Shown here: positions 43,739 through 54,291 of the stretch, one piece after another
How the letters are laid out: each line of letters opens with the position of its first letter
How positions within the stretch are numbered: the stretch's first letter is position 1
Assembly: GCA_963824105.1 (NCBI GenBank)
Contig: CAWGNN010000007.1
Span: forward strand, 62,001 to 126,000
Length of the DNA: 64,000 bases
Reading direction: 5' to 3'
Source of the DNA: CAWDVB01 sp963824105
GTDB lineage: Bacteria; Actinomycetota; Actinomycetes; Propionibacteriales; Nocardioidaceae
Notes under the pieces: generated by a model
Database searches by the model: none
What the model was told of the DNA's origin: nothing
Seen by the model: only the letters and a program-made list of their open reading frames with translations
Position numbers and translations under genes: made by a program

Positions 43739-45376
43739 ATGACTCACGACGGGCCACTCATCGTCCAGTCGGACCGCACCCTGCTGCTCGAGGTCGAGCA
43801 CCCGCGTGCCGACGAGTGCCGCCATGCCATCGCGCCGTTCGCCGAGCTGGAGCGATCCCCCGAGCACGTGCACACCTACCGGCTCACCCCGCTGGCTCTC
43901 TGGAACGCACGAGCCGCGGGTCACGACGCCGAGCAGGTGGTCGACGCGCTGCTGTCGTTCTCCCGCTACGCCGTACCCCACGCGTTGCTCGTCGACGTCG
44001 CCGAGACGATGGAACGCTTCGGCCGGCTCCGGCTCGACAAGCACCCCACCCACGGCCTCACCCTCACCACGACCGACCGGCCGGTGCTGGAGGAGGTCAT
44101 CCGCGCCAAGCGCGTGGCGGGGATGATCGGCGAGCGGATCGACGACCACACCGTGGCGGTCCATCCGTCGGAGCGAGGGAACCTCAAGCAAGCGTTGCTG
44201 AAGCTGGGCTGGCCGGCCGAGGACCGCGCCGGGTATGTCGACGGGGAGGCCCACGCGATCGACCTCCGCGAGGAGGGGTGGTCGCTGCGCAATTACCAGC
44301 GCGAGGCGGCCGAGTCGTTCTGGCACGGCGGCTCCGGCGTCGTCGTCCTCCCCTGCGGTGCCGGCAAGACCCTGGTGGGCGCCGCCGCGATGGCCACCGC
44401 CAAGGCGACGACTCTGATCCTGGTGACCAACACCGTCTCGGCCCGGCAGTGGAAGTCCGAGCTGATGCGACGTACCTCGCTGACCGAGGAGGAGATCGGC
44501 GAGTACTCCGGGAGCGTGAAGGAGATCCGCCCGGTCACGATCGCGACGTACCAGGTGATGACCACCCGGCGGAAGGGCGTCTACCACCACCTCGAGCTGT
44601 TCGACGCCCGCGACTGGGGGCTGGTGATCTACGACGAGGTGCACCTGCTCCCCGCGCCGATCTTCCGGATGACCGCGGATCTGCAGGCCCGGCGTCGGCT
44701 CGGCCTCACCGCCACCTTGGTGCGGGAGGACGGCCGCGAGGGCGACGTGTTCAGCTTGATCGGGCCGAAGCGGTACGACGCACCGTGGAAGGACATCGAG
44801 GCCCAGGGGTACATCGCGCCGGCGGACTGCGTCGAGGTCCGGGTGACGCTGCCCGAGTCCGAGCGGCTCGTCTACGCCACGGCAGAGCCGGACGAGCGCT
44901 ACCGACTCGCGTCCTGCACCCATCACAAGATCGACGTCGTCGAGCGGTTGCTGGAGCGGCACAAGGGGCAGCCCACGCTGGTGATCGGTCAGTACCTCGA
45001 CCAGCTCGACGAGATCGCCGAGCGCACCGGCGCTCCGGTCATCAAGGGCGAGACGAAGGTGGCCGAGCGGGAGCGGCTCTTCGAGGCGTTCCGCACCGGT
45101 GAGATCGATCTGCTGGTCGTCTCCAAGGTGGCGAACTTCTCGGTCGACCTACCCTCGGCGGAGGTCGCGATCCAGGTGTCGGGATCGTTCGGCTCACGCC
45201 AGGAGGAGGCTCAGCGGCTCGGCCGGCTGCTGCGACCCAAGACCGAGGGGAAGTCCGCCCACTTCTACGCCGTCGTCTCCCGGGACACCCTCGACGCCGA
45301 CTACGCCCAGCACCGTCAGCGCTTCCTCGCCGAGCAGGGCTACGCCTACCGCATCATCGACTCCCACGACCTTTAG
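43739..45376 (+). CDS. DNA repair helicase XPB
   Basis: XPB is a superfamily 2 helicase that unwinds DNA in repair. The 545-residue protein has an N-terminal damage-recognition domain, then Walker A CGAGKT (Lys210), the DEVH box (299-302), GLTATLVREDG, and a C-terminal helicase domain with GSRQEEAQRLGRLLRPK. It follows its helicase-associated partner with four bases between. The end is followed by a hairpin built from a repeated motif. Actinobacterial XPB is related to the eukaryotic ERCC3 protein. Confidence 0.93.
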   Translation: MTHDGPLIVQSDRTLLLEVEHPRADECRHAIAPFAELERSPEHVHTYRLTPLALWNARAAGHDAEQVVDALLSFSRYAVPHALLVDVAETMERFGRLRLDKHPTHGLTLTTTDRPVLEEVIRAKRVAGMIGERIDDHTVAVHPSERGNLKQALLKLGWPAEDRAGYVDGEAHAIDLREEGWSLRNYQREAAESFWHGGSGVVVLPCGAGKTLVGAAAMATAKATTLILVTNTVSARQWKSELMRRTSLTEEEIGEYSGSVKEIRPVTIATYQVMTTRRKGVYHHLELFDARDWGLVIYDEVHLLPAPIFRMTADLQARRRLGLTATLVREDGREGDVFSLIGPKRYDAPWKDIEAQGYIAPADCVEVRVTLPESERLVYATAEPDERYRLASCTHHKIDVVERLLERHKGQPTLVIGQYLDQLDEIAERTGAPVIKGETKVAERERLFEAFRTGEIDLLVVSKVANFSVDLPSAEVAIQVSGSFGSRQEEAQRLGRLLRPKTEGKSAHFYAVVSRDTLDADYAQHRQRFLAEQGYAYRIIDSHDL

Positions 45377-45379
45377 GCC

Positions 45380-45442
45380 GACCCGTCGCAAATGGTCTGC
45401 TGACCCGTCGCAAATGGTCCACCATTTGCGACGGGTCAGCAG
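45380..45442. repeat. Triple-copy motif forming a 22-bp perfect hairpin
   Basis: GACCCGTCGCAAATGGT occurs at 45380-45396 and 45402-45418 in direct orientation and again at 45421-45437 inverted. The second and third copies, with flanking CTGCT and AGCAG, make a perfect 22-base inverted repeat (45397-45418 and 45421-45442) with a two-base loop. It ends directly at the LD-carboxypeptidase stop. It can act as a bidirectional terminator. The extra upstream copy suggests a repeated extragenic element rather than a simple terminator. Confidence 0.75.
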
Positions 45443-46333
45443 TCAGTCGGCGGTGGGGTCGGCCAGGCGGAGCACACCGTCGGTCAGGGTGACTTCGTCG
45501 CCGAGGGGGAAGGCGAGATTCTCGTCGATGTGGCCGAAGCTCGCCCCCCACAGGACGGGGACGCCCAGCGGCTCGAGACGGTCGACGAACACCTCTCGGA
45601 GCTCATCGAGGGGACCGCACTCGGTGAACCCACCGAGCACCACCGCACGCGCTCCGTCCAACCACCCGGAGCGGAGCAGCTGCGTGACCAGCGCATCGAC
45701 CCGGTACGGCGGAGCCTCGGTCACGTCCTCGAGGGCGACGATGCATCCAGCCGCCGACCCCTGGTCGGCCGTGCCAACTCCGGTGGCCAGGAGCTTGAGG
45801 TTGCCCCCGACCAGTGGACCGACCGCAGCACCATCGACCAGCATCTCGCCCTCGAAGAGGTCCTTGACCGAGGTTGGCTCGAAAAGCAGGGCGCGTAGCC
45901 GTCCCAGCACGGCATCTGAGGACTCGCCCAGCCTGGTCACGACCGGACCGTGGATCGAGCCCCATCCCACTCGGACCCGAAGGGCCTGGTGCAGCGCGGT
46001 GACGTCGGAGAAGCCAACGACATGGCGGGGCGCGGCCTCCCGGATCGCGGCCCAGTCGAGGTCGTCGACGATCCTCTGGGCGCCGAACCCGCCCCGCACC
46101 ACGAAGACGGCGCTGTAGTCACCGACCAGGGCGGCCTGGAGGTCGGCTCGTCTCAGGTCATCGGGCCCGGCGAAATAGCGATGGGCGGACCGGACCGAGC
46201 CCAGCACCTCGACCTCGAGCCCCCAGGACCGAAGGACGGCGAGGCCCGCATCGACTCGATGGGGCTCGGGTGAGCCTGAGGTCGCTGTGACGACGACGCG
46301 GTCCCCGGCGGCCAGAGGTGCGGGACGGATCAC
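45443..46333 (-). CDS. Muramoyltetrapeptide (LD-)carboxypeptidase, S66 family
   Basis: The 296-residue S66 peptidase should trim the terminal D-alanine from murein tetrapeptides during cell-wall recycling. Motifs are VTATSGSPEPH at the start, VFVVRGGFGAQRIVDDLDW, the nucleophile Ser in GFSDVTALHQA, and the late Glu and His in GGFTECGPLDELR and GASFGHIDEN. It starts with GTG at 46333, overlapping the CutC stop as GTGA, so the two are cotranscribed. Confidence 0.88.
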   Translation of the reverse strand: MIRPAPLAAGDRVVVTATSGSPEPHRVDAGLAVLRSWGLEVEVLGSVRSAHRYFAGPDDLRRADLQAALVGDYSAVFVVRGGFGAQRIVDDLDWAAIREAAPRHVVGFSDVTALHQALRVRVGWGSIHGPVVTRLGESSDAVLGRLRALLFEPTSVKDLFEGEMLVDGAAVGPLVGGNLKLLATGVGTADQGSAAGCIVALEDVTEAPPYRVDALVTQLLRSGWLDGARAVVLGGFTECGPLDELREVFVDRLEPLGVPVLWGASFGHIDENLAFPLGDEVTLTDGVLRLADPTAD

Positions 46334-47040
46334 CCGGCCGACCGTACCGCGTCGTCGATGAGGAGGCGCCACGAGCGGACATACCCCGCGTCCGGGTAGG
46401 ACCGCCAAGAACGCCCCGGGCGGGCGTTGCGGCCCAGCAGGAACGAGCGGACCCCCGCCCGGGCGAGCCAGGGAACCATCTCCGACATCAGCCCGCCGCC
46501 GGCCACGAGGAGGCGGGCGGCGTCGGAGTCGTCCCGCGCCCGGTCGCACAGCTCCTCGACGCCGGCAGCCAGTCCCCGGGTCGAGCCCGAGCTGATCACC
46601 GAGTCCAGGCCCGGCAGGTGGACCACCTGCCGCCAGGCCCGGTCGTGGTCGAGAGTGGCGTCGATGGCGGTACTGAAGGACCACGGGACCTCCGGGAGGG
46701 ACTCGGCGAGGTAGCCGCAGACCTCCACGTCGACGTCGAGCTGGGAGTCGACGAAGCCGAACGCCAAACCCTCGGCCCCGACCGCCAGATAGTCCTCGGC
46801 GAGGCCGACCAGCCGGGAGAGCTCGCCCCCGGTCGTGCTCATCCCATCGTTCAAGCGCAGCACCACCCGCACGGGGATCTCGGATCCTCGGCAGATCGCC
46901 GAGACGACCGCCGGTTCGGGTGAGAGGTTCCCTTCCTCCGGCGAGGCCAGAGCGATCAGTCGGTCGGCGCCACCCGCGACGGCACCGTCGACGTCACCCG
47001 CACCCGTGACGACGACCCACAGCGACGCCTGCCGACCCAT
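46330..47040 (-). CDS. cutC: CutC-family protein
   Basis: CutC was linked to copper homeostasis in E. coli, although that role is debated. The 236-residue protein has the TIM-barrel family pattern: VAGGADRLIALASPEEGNLS, IPVRVVLRLNDG, GLAFGFVDSQLDVD, FSTAIDATLDHDRAW, and VISSGSTRGLAAGVEEL. Length is slightly under the usual 240-250. The ATG at 47040 is used. It overlaps the carboxypeptidase gene by four bases. Confidence 0.85.
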   Translation of the reverse strand: MGRQASLWVVVTGAGDVDGAVAGGADRLIALASPEEGNLSPEPAVVSAICRGSEIPVRVVLRLNDGMSTTGGELSRLVGLAEDYLAVGAEGLAFGFVDSQLDVDVEVCGYLAESLPEVPWSFSTAIDATLDHDRAWRQVVHLPGLDSVISSGSTRGLAAGVEELCDRARDDSDAARLLVAGGGLMSEMVPWLARAGVRSFLLGRNARPGRSWRSYPDAGYVRSWRLLIDDAVRSAG

Positions 47041-47145
47041 GCGCCCATCGTCGCACCGTCTCATCGATCGAAGCAGGCGCCACGAGGCCTGGGAGCCGAT
47101 CAGCTCGGCGGGCCGAGCCGAGCGGGCTGGACCCGGGTGCAGCCC

Positions 47146-47472
47146 TCAGGCTTCCCACTGCCCGAACGCAGAGAGGCCAAGGGTGTTCACAGCGATCGCG
47201 ATCAGCAGGACCACGGAGAGCCACGGGTGGCCAGCAGATCCCAGGGCAACAACGGACAACAAGAAGATGCCTAGCTCGAAGGGCACTCGCCACCGCGTCG
47301 GAAGCCGCCTTGGCGCTCGCGGGGCCGCGAAGACACCCCAGGCAGCGATGGCAACGGCGGGTGTCACGACAGCGAACACGGCTCCGGTGACAGGACCCCC
47401 CAACCTCCAGCCCCAGACCGCAAAACCAGCCATGGCCGCGAGTTCCAAACAGAACTTGAGGCCCAGGTTCAT
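47146..47472 (-). CDS. YrdB-like DUF2568 membrane protein
   Basis: The 108-residue protein has about four hydrophobic segments: CLELAAMAGFAVWGW, AVFAVVTPAVAIAAWGVFAA, LGIFLLSVVALGSAG and SVVLLIAIAVNTL. The pattern KFCLELAAMAGFAVWG and the APRAPRRLP motif match the YrdB/DUF2568 family, whose role is unknown. The start at 47472 is the ATG in NLGLKF context. A long upstream open frame is antisense to another gene. Confidence 0.82.
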   Translation of the reverse strand: MNLGLKFCLELAAMAGFAVWGWRLGGPVTGAVFAVVTPAVAIAAWGVFAAPRAPRRLPTRWRVPFELGIFLLSVVALGSAGHPWLSVVLLIAIAVNTLGLSAFGQWEA

Positions 47473-47553
47473 CGGGCGCACGACACGATCCTCCACTGCC
47501 GCGCCCGGGATGAGAAGGGCCGACGTGTTTGGTGCGGCGTTCCATCCTTGAGC

Positions 47554-47898
47554 ATGGCGTCTCTCGACGAAGCGGTCCTCCAAGCCCGGGCCCTGGTGCT
47601 CCACGACCTCACCGCGACGCGGTTCGCGGATGCAGCGGTGGTCTCCTCCCTCGAGGACGCGGTGTCCACGCGGCGCTGGTGGGCCTCGCAATGGCAGGAG
47701 GGCATCGCGTACGTCGCCGGGCTGGTGGCCCAGGACATCCAGGACTCGCTGATGGACCAGGGACGTCGGTGGCCGGAGTGCCCGCGCTGCACCGGCGCGG
47801 TGCACACTCTCACCATCGAGCCGGAGCTCGGCGGCCCGGACCCGGTCTGGGTGTGCGAGCACGCCGGCGCGGTCATCGCCCCACTCGGCGAGCTGTGA
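47554..47898 (+). CDS. Hypothetical protein with a C-x2-C motif
   Basis: The 114-residue protein has no membrane helix. Its C-terminal half contains ECPRCTGAVHTLTIEPELGG and VCEHAGAV, a pattern of cysteines and histidines that could bind zinc. I recognise no named family. The ATG at 47554 is chosen over an in-frame TTG at 47548. It converges on the GntR gene with seven bases between. Confidence 0.72.
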   Translation: MASLDEAVLQARALVLHDLTATRFADAAVVSSLEDAVSTRRWWASQWQEGIAYVAGLVAQDIQDSLMDQGRRWPECPRCTGAVHTLTIEPELGGPDPVWVCEHAGAVIAPLGEL

Positions 47899-47905
47899 GC
47901 CCAGC

Positions 47906-48598
47906 TCAGTCCTGCGCGCCCCGAAGCAGGGAGTAGCGCAGCGCGTAGCGGTCCGCCCGGTACGTCGAGAGCGACACCTCCACCGGTCGGGAGCCGGAGA
48001 AGGTCCTCCGCGCGACCCGGAGCACCGGATCTCCGGCCGCGATGCCGAGGAGCGGCGCCTCCTCCTCCGAGCAGACACCCGCTTCAACCGAGTCCTCGAC
48101 GCGGGTCGGAGTGAGACCACACCGGCCGAGCTCGACGTAGAGGGAGTCGGGCTGAGTGCCGTCGGTCAGGCAGGGCACCAGCCCGGCAGGCAGATGAGCA
48201 TCCTCGATGCACATCGAGATCCCGTCCGCGAGCCGCACCCGCGTCCAGTGGACCACCTCATCGGTCGGTGCGATCTCCAGGGCCGTGGCTGCCGCGGCAG
48301 GTGGTCGCTCCACGCGGAGCAGCAACGTGCGGGAGCCCGACCTGAGCCCTCGGCGGGCCATGTCCTCGGTGTAGGAGACGAACTGGCCCACCCCCCACGC
48401 CCTTGCGACGAAGGTTCCACTCCCACGGACCCGCTCCACGACGCCCTCGACGGCGAGCGAGTCGAGGGCCTGGCGGACCGTCGTCCGGGAGACGCCGAAC
48501 TCCTCGGCCAACTCGCGCTCGGAGGGTGCCCGGGTGCCCGGGGGCTCGTGGGCAAGGAGCTGCCGCACGTGTTCACGGATCTCGATGTGCTTGTGCAC
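47906..48598 (-). CDS. GntR-family transcriptional regulator with UTRA domain
   Basis: The 230-residue regulator has an N-terminal winged helix (EIREHVRQLLAHEPPGTRAPSE, FGVSRTTVRQALDSLAVEGV, GSGTFVA) and a C-terminal UTRA-type effector domain of the HutC subfamily. GAAGGAGG precedes the GTG at 48598. The upstream ABC system on the same strand is 75 bases away, so control of it is possible but not shown. The ligand is unknown. Confidence 0.88.
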   Translation of the reverse strand: MHKHIEIREHVRQLLAHEPPGTRAPSERELAEEFGVSRTTVRQALDSLAVEGVVERVRGSGTFVARAWGVGQFVSYTEDMARRGLRSGSRTLLLRVERPPAAAATALEIAPTDEVVHWTRVRLADGISMCIEDAHLPAGLVPCLTDGTQPDSLYVELGRCGLTPTRVEDSVEAGVCSEEEAPLLGIAAGDPVLRVARRTFSGSRPVEVSLSTYRADRYALRYSLLRGAQD

Positions 48599-48673
48599 CT
48601 CGACCTCCTTCAGATCGAGGCTAGGTCATCCTCGGGCGGCGACGCGGATCGGGGCGCCGCCCGAGGATCCCGG

Positions 48674-51226
48674 CTACTCGGTGGTGATCGCGCGGATCAC
48701 GTCGAACTTCGCGGCCCGGCGAGCGGGGAAGTGTGCGGCGAAGATCCCGACGAGCCCGGCTGCGACCACGAAGATCACGACCTGCACCCAGGGGATCACG
48801 AGCTGCGAGAGGCCCTCGCCACCCAGTGACTTGATGAGGACGACCCCGAACCCCACGCCCATCGCGGTCCCGAGCGCGGCTCCGTAGACGCTGATGAGCA
48901 CCGACTCCCACCGGATCGCCCGGCGCAGCTGGCGGCGGTCCAGCCCGATCGCCCGGAGCAGACCGATCTCGCGGGTCCGTTCGATCACCGACAGCGCGAG
49001 GGTGTTGACGATCCCGAGGACGGCAATCACGATCGCCAGCCCGAGCAGGGCGTAGACCAGGTTCAGCACGGTGTCGAAGAGCCCCTGCTGCTCGGCGATG
49101 TAGCCGGCCTGATCCTTGATCGTCACCATCGGCAGGTCGGCGGTCTGGGCCTCCAGCTGCTGCTGGACGGCCGCGGTGTCGACGCCGGGCTTGACCAGGA
49201 TGTAGACGATGTTGTCGGCCTTCGGGAAGCCGAGTGAGGCGAGAGTGTCAAGCGAGACGACCCAGTCGGAACTGGCCAAGACGTTGCGTTCGTAGACCCC
49301 CGTGATCGGGAAGACCTGTGTGCCCGCCGGCACCTCGAGCGTCAGCTCGTCGCCGACGCCGAGATTGTGCGCCTGCGCGTACGCCGAGCTGATTGCGATG
49401 GTGCCCTCGGCGAGGTCGGTCATGGCCCCTTGAGTGAAGGTCGTGTGGACGACTTCGTCGAACGTCTTCGGATCGATCGCCGGCAGGATGGTGCTGGACT
49501 GACCGGGTGCGCTGATGAAGCCGTACCGCAGCCGCGCCACGGTCTGGACCCCGTCGATGCCCTCGGCGAGGTCGCCGACCGACGTCGAGAACGACTGCCC
49601 GGTGACGTTGGAGACCACCAGATCGCCGGCGAACGACGAGCGCAGCTCGGCGGCGATGCTCGCCTTGGCCGACGCCCCCAGAGTCGCGATGGTCGTGACC
49701 AGAGTCAGTCCGATCATCAGCGCCGCCGCGGTGACGGCGGTGCGGGCGGGGTTGCGCCGGGCGTTCTCGGCGGCGATGTTGCCGACTGCTCCGAACATGC
49801 GTCGGTAGGCGTGGCCGAAGAGCGCCGCGAACGGGCCGGTCAGCACGACGCTGAGCAGGATGACCCCGAAGAGGATCCCACCGATGCCGCCGGCGACCCA
49901 CCAGACCTGGTGGGAGTCGACCACCTCCAGGCCGAGGACCATGCTGGCAACGCCGGCGGCGAACAGCCCGCCGCCGAGGTAGGACAGGACGTGCGCGGGG
50001 GTCCTCGTCACGGCCATCTCGTCACGCATGGCGGCGAGCGGCGACACCCGGCTCGCCTTCCAGGCCGGGATCGCGGCCCCGATCACGGTCGTGAGCACGC
50101 CCGCGGCGAGGGAGTACACCACCGTCGACGTGGTGATGACGACCGGCTGGCTGGTGATGTCCAGGCCGAGCAGCCCGAACAGCAGCATGATCGCCTTGGC
50201 CAGGCCCAGCCCGGCGGCGATGCCGAGCAGCCCGCCGACCAGGCCCAGGGCTGCAGCCTCGATGAGCACCGAGCTGGATACCTGCACCTTGGAGGCGCCG
50301 AGCGCGCGCATCAGCCCCATCTCCCGGGTGCGCTGGGCGACCAGCATCAGGAACGTGTTCACGATCAGGAAGGCCCCGACGACCAGCGAGATGACCGCGA
50401 ACACCAGCAGGAAGGTCTGCAGGAAACCGGTCGCCTGCTTGATCTGCCCACCGATCCGGTCTGCCTGCTCGTCACCGGTCTCGATCTGGTACCCGGTGGG
50501 CAGCGCCTTCTCGACGTTCGCCTTCAGCTGCTCCTGGGACACTCCACCGGCCGCGCCCACCCAGACCGAGTTGTAGACGTCCTGCCCGCCGAGGAAGAGA
50601 TCCTGGGCGCTCTTCGTGTCGAAGGCGACGAAGCTCGCTCCGTTCAGGGAGCCGCCCTGTTCGAAGCCGATGATCCCGACGAGCCTCTCGTGGAGGACGG
50701 GGCTCTCCGACAGGGTCGTGGCCAAGGTGATCTCGTCACCGATCTGGTAGCCCGCCTTCGCGACGGTGGTCTGGTCGACAGCCACTTCTCCGGGCCCGGT
50801 GGGCGCGGAGCCCTCGAGCACGGTCATGCCCTGGAGACCGTGGGCCGCAGGCGCTCCGGTGACGTTGCCGGCGAGTGCCGGTGCCCCGAGGCCCCCGACA
50901 AGCTTGCCGTTGGTTCCGACGACGTACACGCCAACGGCCGACACGTTGCCATCGGCGCGGGCGGCACCGTCGACCTTCGCGAGCTCCGCGACGACCGAGG
51001 CGGGGACGGTCTTGTCGGTGGGCGTTCCGTCCGCGGCGACCCCACCGGCTCGGCTGACGTTCACGTCGGCGACCGACGAGGCGAAGATCGCCGTGAAGCT
51101 GCGGTCGAGGGTGTCGGTGAAGATGAAGGTGCCGGCCACGAAGGCGACGCCCATGACGATCGCGGTGATGCTCATCACGAGCCGCCAGGGACGGCCCAGC
51201 AGGCTCCTCAGGTTGGCCTTGAACAC
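48674..51226 (-). CDS. MacB/FtsX-type ABC transporter permease
   Basis: The 850-residue permease has an N-terminal membrane helix, a large extracellular domain, and two FtsX-like modules of three to four helices, with ALGASKVQVSSSVLIEAAAL and AIGLDRRQLRRAIRWESVLI. It starts with GTG at 51226, one base after the ATPase stop. Such systems couple ATP use to conformational change across the membrane and often export lipids, peptides or antibiotics, or act as mechanotransmitters. Confidence 0.9.
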   Translation of the reverse strand: MFKANLRSLLGRPWRLVMSITAIVMGVAFVAGTFIFTDTLDRSFTAIFASSVADVNVSRAGGVAADGTPTDKTVPASVVAELAKVDGAARADGNVSAVGVYVVGTNGKLVGGLGAPALAGNVTGAPAAHGLQGMTVLEGSAPTGPGEVAVDQTTVAKAGYQIGDEITLATTLSESPVLHERLVGIIGFEQGGSLNGASFVAFDTKSAQDLFLGGQDVYNSVWVGAAGGVSQEQLKANVEKALPTGYQIETGDEQADRIGGQIKQATGFLQTFLLVFAVISLVVGAFLIVNTFLMLVAQRTREMGLMRALGASKVQVSSSVLIEAAALGLVGGLLGIAAGLGLAKAIMLLFGLLGLDITSQPVVITTSTVVYSLAAGVLTTVIGAAIPAWKASRVSPLAAMRDEMAVTRTPAHVLSYLGGGLFAAGVASMVLGLEVVDSHQVWWVAGGIGGILFGVILLSVVLTGPFAALFGHAYRRMFGAVGNIAAENARRNPARTAVTAAALMIGLTLVTTIATLGASAKASIAAELRSSFAGDLVVSNVTGQSFSTSVGDLAEGIDGVQTVARLRYGFISAPGQSSTILPAIDPKTFDEVVHTTFTQGAMTDLAEGTIAISSAYAQAHNLGVGDELTLEVPAGTQVFPITGVYERNVLASSDWVVSLDTLASLGFPKADNIVYILVKPGVDTAAVQQQLEAQTADLPMVTIKDQAGYIAEQQGLFDTVLNLVYALLGLAIVIAVLGIVNTLALSVIERTREIGLLRAIGLDRRQLRRAIRWESVLISVYGAALGTAMGVGFGVVLIKSLGGEGLSQLVIPWVQVVIFVVAAGLVGIFAAHFPARRAAKFDVIRAITTE

Positions 51227-51227
51227 C

Positions 51228-51989
51228 TCAACCGCCGATCTGGGCGCCGGGGGCGTCCATCTTCGCCATCCGCTCGAGCACCAGCTCGCGGGTCGGATCG
51301 CGCATCTCGTCGACGACCTTGCCGTCGGCGAGGAAGACCACCCGGTCGCAGTAGGACGCGGCGACGGGGTCGTGGGTGACCATCACGATCGTCTGTCCGT
51401 GGTCGTCGACCGAACGACGAAGCAGCGTCAGCACCTCGGCCCCGGACCGGGAGTCGAGGTTGCCCGTCGGCTCGTCGGCGAAGACGATCGCCGGGCGGCT
51501 GGCCAGGGCACGGGCCATCGCCACCCGCTGCTGCTGGCCTCCGGAGAGCTGGTTGGGCCGGTGGTCGAGCCGGTCGCCGAGGCCGACGGTGGCGATGACC
51601 GAGTCGTACCACTCTTGGTCGGGCTTCTGACCGGCGATGCTCATCGGCAACAAGATGTTCTCCGCGGCGGTCAGCATCGGCAGCAGGTTGAACGCCTGGA
51701 AGACGAAGCCGATCTTCTCGCGGCGAACCTTCGTCAGCGCCGCGTCGTCGAGCGTCGAGAGATCGACGTCACCGAGGAAGACCGAGCCGGAGCTGGCGGT
51801 GTCCAGCGCCGCGCACAGGTGCATCAGCGTCGACTTGCCCGAGCCCGACGGCCCCATGACCGCGGTGAACTCCCCCGCGAGGATCTCCAGATCGATGCCG
51901 GCCAGTGCGAGCACCTCCGCTTCCCCGGACCCGTAGACCTTGGTCAGCCCCGTGACGCGCGCGGCAGCCCGGGCGGATGTCTCCGACAT
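51228..51989 (-). CDS. MacB/LolD-type ABC ATP-binding protein
   Basis: The 253-residue ATPase has Walker A GPSGSGKST, the signature LSGGQQQRVAMARAL and Walker B IVFADEPTGNLDS, and the MacB/LolD-type motif FVFQAFNLLPMLTAAENI. It pairs with the downstream permease and is separated from it by one base. GAGGGG lies before the ATG. The next region upstream holds the groEL terminator. Confidence 0.93.
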   Translation of the reverse strand: MSETSARAAARVTGLTKVYGSGEAEVLALAGIDLEILAGEFTAVMGPSGSGKSTLMHLCAALDTASSGSVFLGDVDLSTLDDAALTKVRREKIGFVFQAFNLLPMLTAAENILLPMSIAGQKPDQEWYDSVIATVGLGDRLDHRPNQLSGGQQQRVAMARALASRPAIVFADEPTGNLDSRSGAEVLTLLRRSVDDHGQTIVMVTHDPVAASYCDRVVFLADGKVVDEMRDPTRELVLERMAKMDAPGAQIGG

Positions 51990-52129
51990 GTGATTCCCCT
52001 CCTGAACAGGACCCGACCGGGCCTCATCGACGACGCTAGCCAGGCTCAGCCCTCCCGGCGATCAGTGAAGACCCCGACCTGACCCTGATCCGGTGAGAGA
52101 CCCATCAGGGCGTCCCCGCCCAATAACGA

Positions 52130-52165
52130 CGAACTGGGCACGAGGTCACCCTCGTACCCAGTTCG
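52130..52165. terminator. Hairpin downstream of groEL
   Basis: CGAACTGGG (52130-52138) pairs with CCCAGTTCG (52157-52165), and ACGAGG (52140-52145) with CCTCGT (52150-52155), around the four-base loop TCAC and one mismatch. It lies 41 bases after the groEL stop on the minus strand. It is the likely groEL terminator. The rest of 51990-52205 shows no gene. Confidence 0.7.
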
Positions 52166-52205
52166 GTCGATCTCGTTGGGTCCGGTGTCACCGGACCCGG
52201 GGCGG

Positions 52206-53837
<1,632 letters not shown>

Positions 53838-53982
53838 AACTCCTACGATTTCCTCACGCGTAGAAGATGGACGGCCCGGTCGACGCCCGCGACGGACGAG
53901 CCCTCCGGCTGGCGATCCCTTCTCGCAAGCCCTCAGACCCTCGTCTTCCGAGGCCATGACAGACGCCCGTGCGTTGCGCGGG

Positions 53983-54026
53983 CTGTCACTCTCACGTGGA
54001 GAGTGCTAACGCAAGTATTAGCACTC
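53983..54026. promoter_or_regulatory. CIRCE element with an extra half-site before groEL
   Basis: CTGTCACTC (53983-53991), nine bases and GAGTGCTAA (54001-54009) form the actinobacterial CIRCE. A further TTAGCACTC (54018-54026) sits eight bases beyond, making a second, outward-facing pair with the central arm. HrcA should bind here and repress groEL until heat shock. The extra arm may allow cooperative or alternative binding. Confidence 0.8.
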
Positions 54027-54291
54027 GCCCCTGCCGAGTGCAAGGCGAGGGCGAGGTCGAGCTCAACGCGGCAGCCGGATGAGAGCGCTGCAGTCCATTG
54101 ACCACCCGCGGAGGCGAACTTATGGTTGACCCAACCTCGTGGGTGCGACGAGGTTCGGACCGGAGACGTTCCCACGTGGCGCGTCTCCGGTCGCACGTCC
54201 GGCCGGGATCACAGTGGATTTCACCGAGGGCATCGGTGCATTTTGCACCAATTTGATGTAGAGGCACGTGCGCCCCCGGATACTTGTCGGC
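54027..54291. other. Structured intergenic region between groEL CIRCE and secreted gene
   Basis: No gene is evident. Three inverted repeats occur: AACCTCGT/ACGAGGTT (54133-54155), GACCGGAGACG/CGTCTCCGGTC (54158-54192, 11-base stem, 13-base loop), and GGTGCA/TGCACC (54235-54249). The first two form adjacent hairpins. The last may be an operator for the next gene. GATACT at 54279-54284 ends seven bases before the secreted-protein ATG. Confidence 0.5.
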
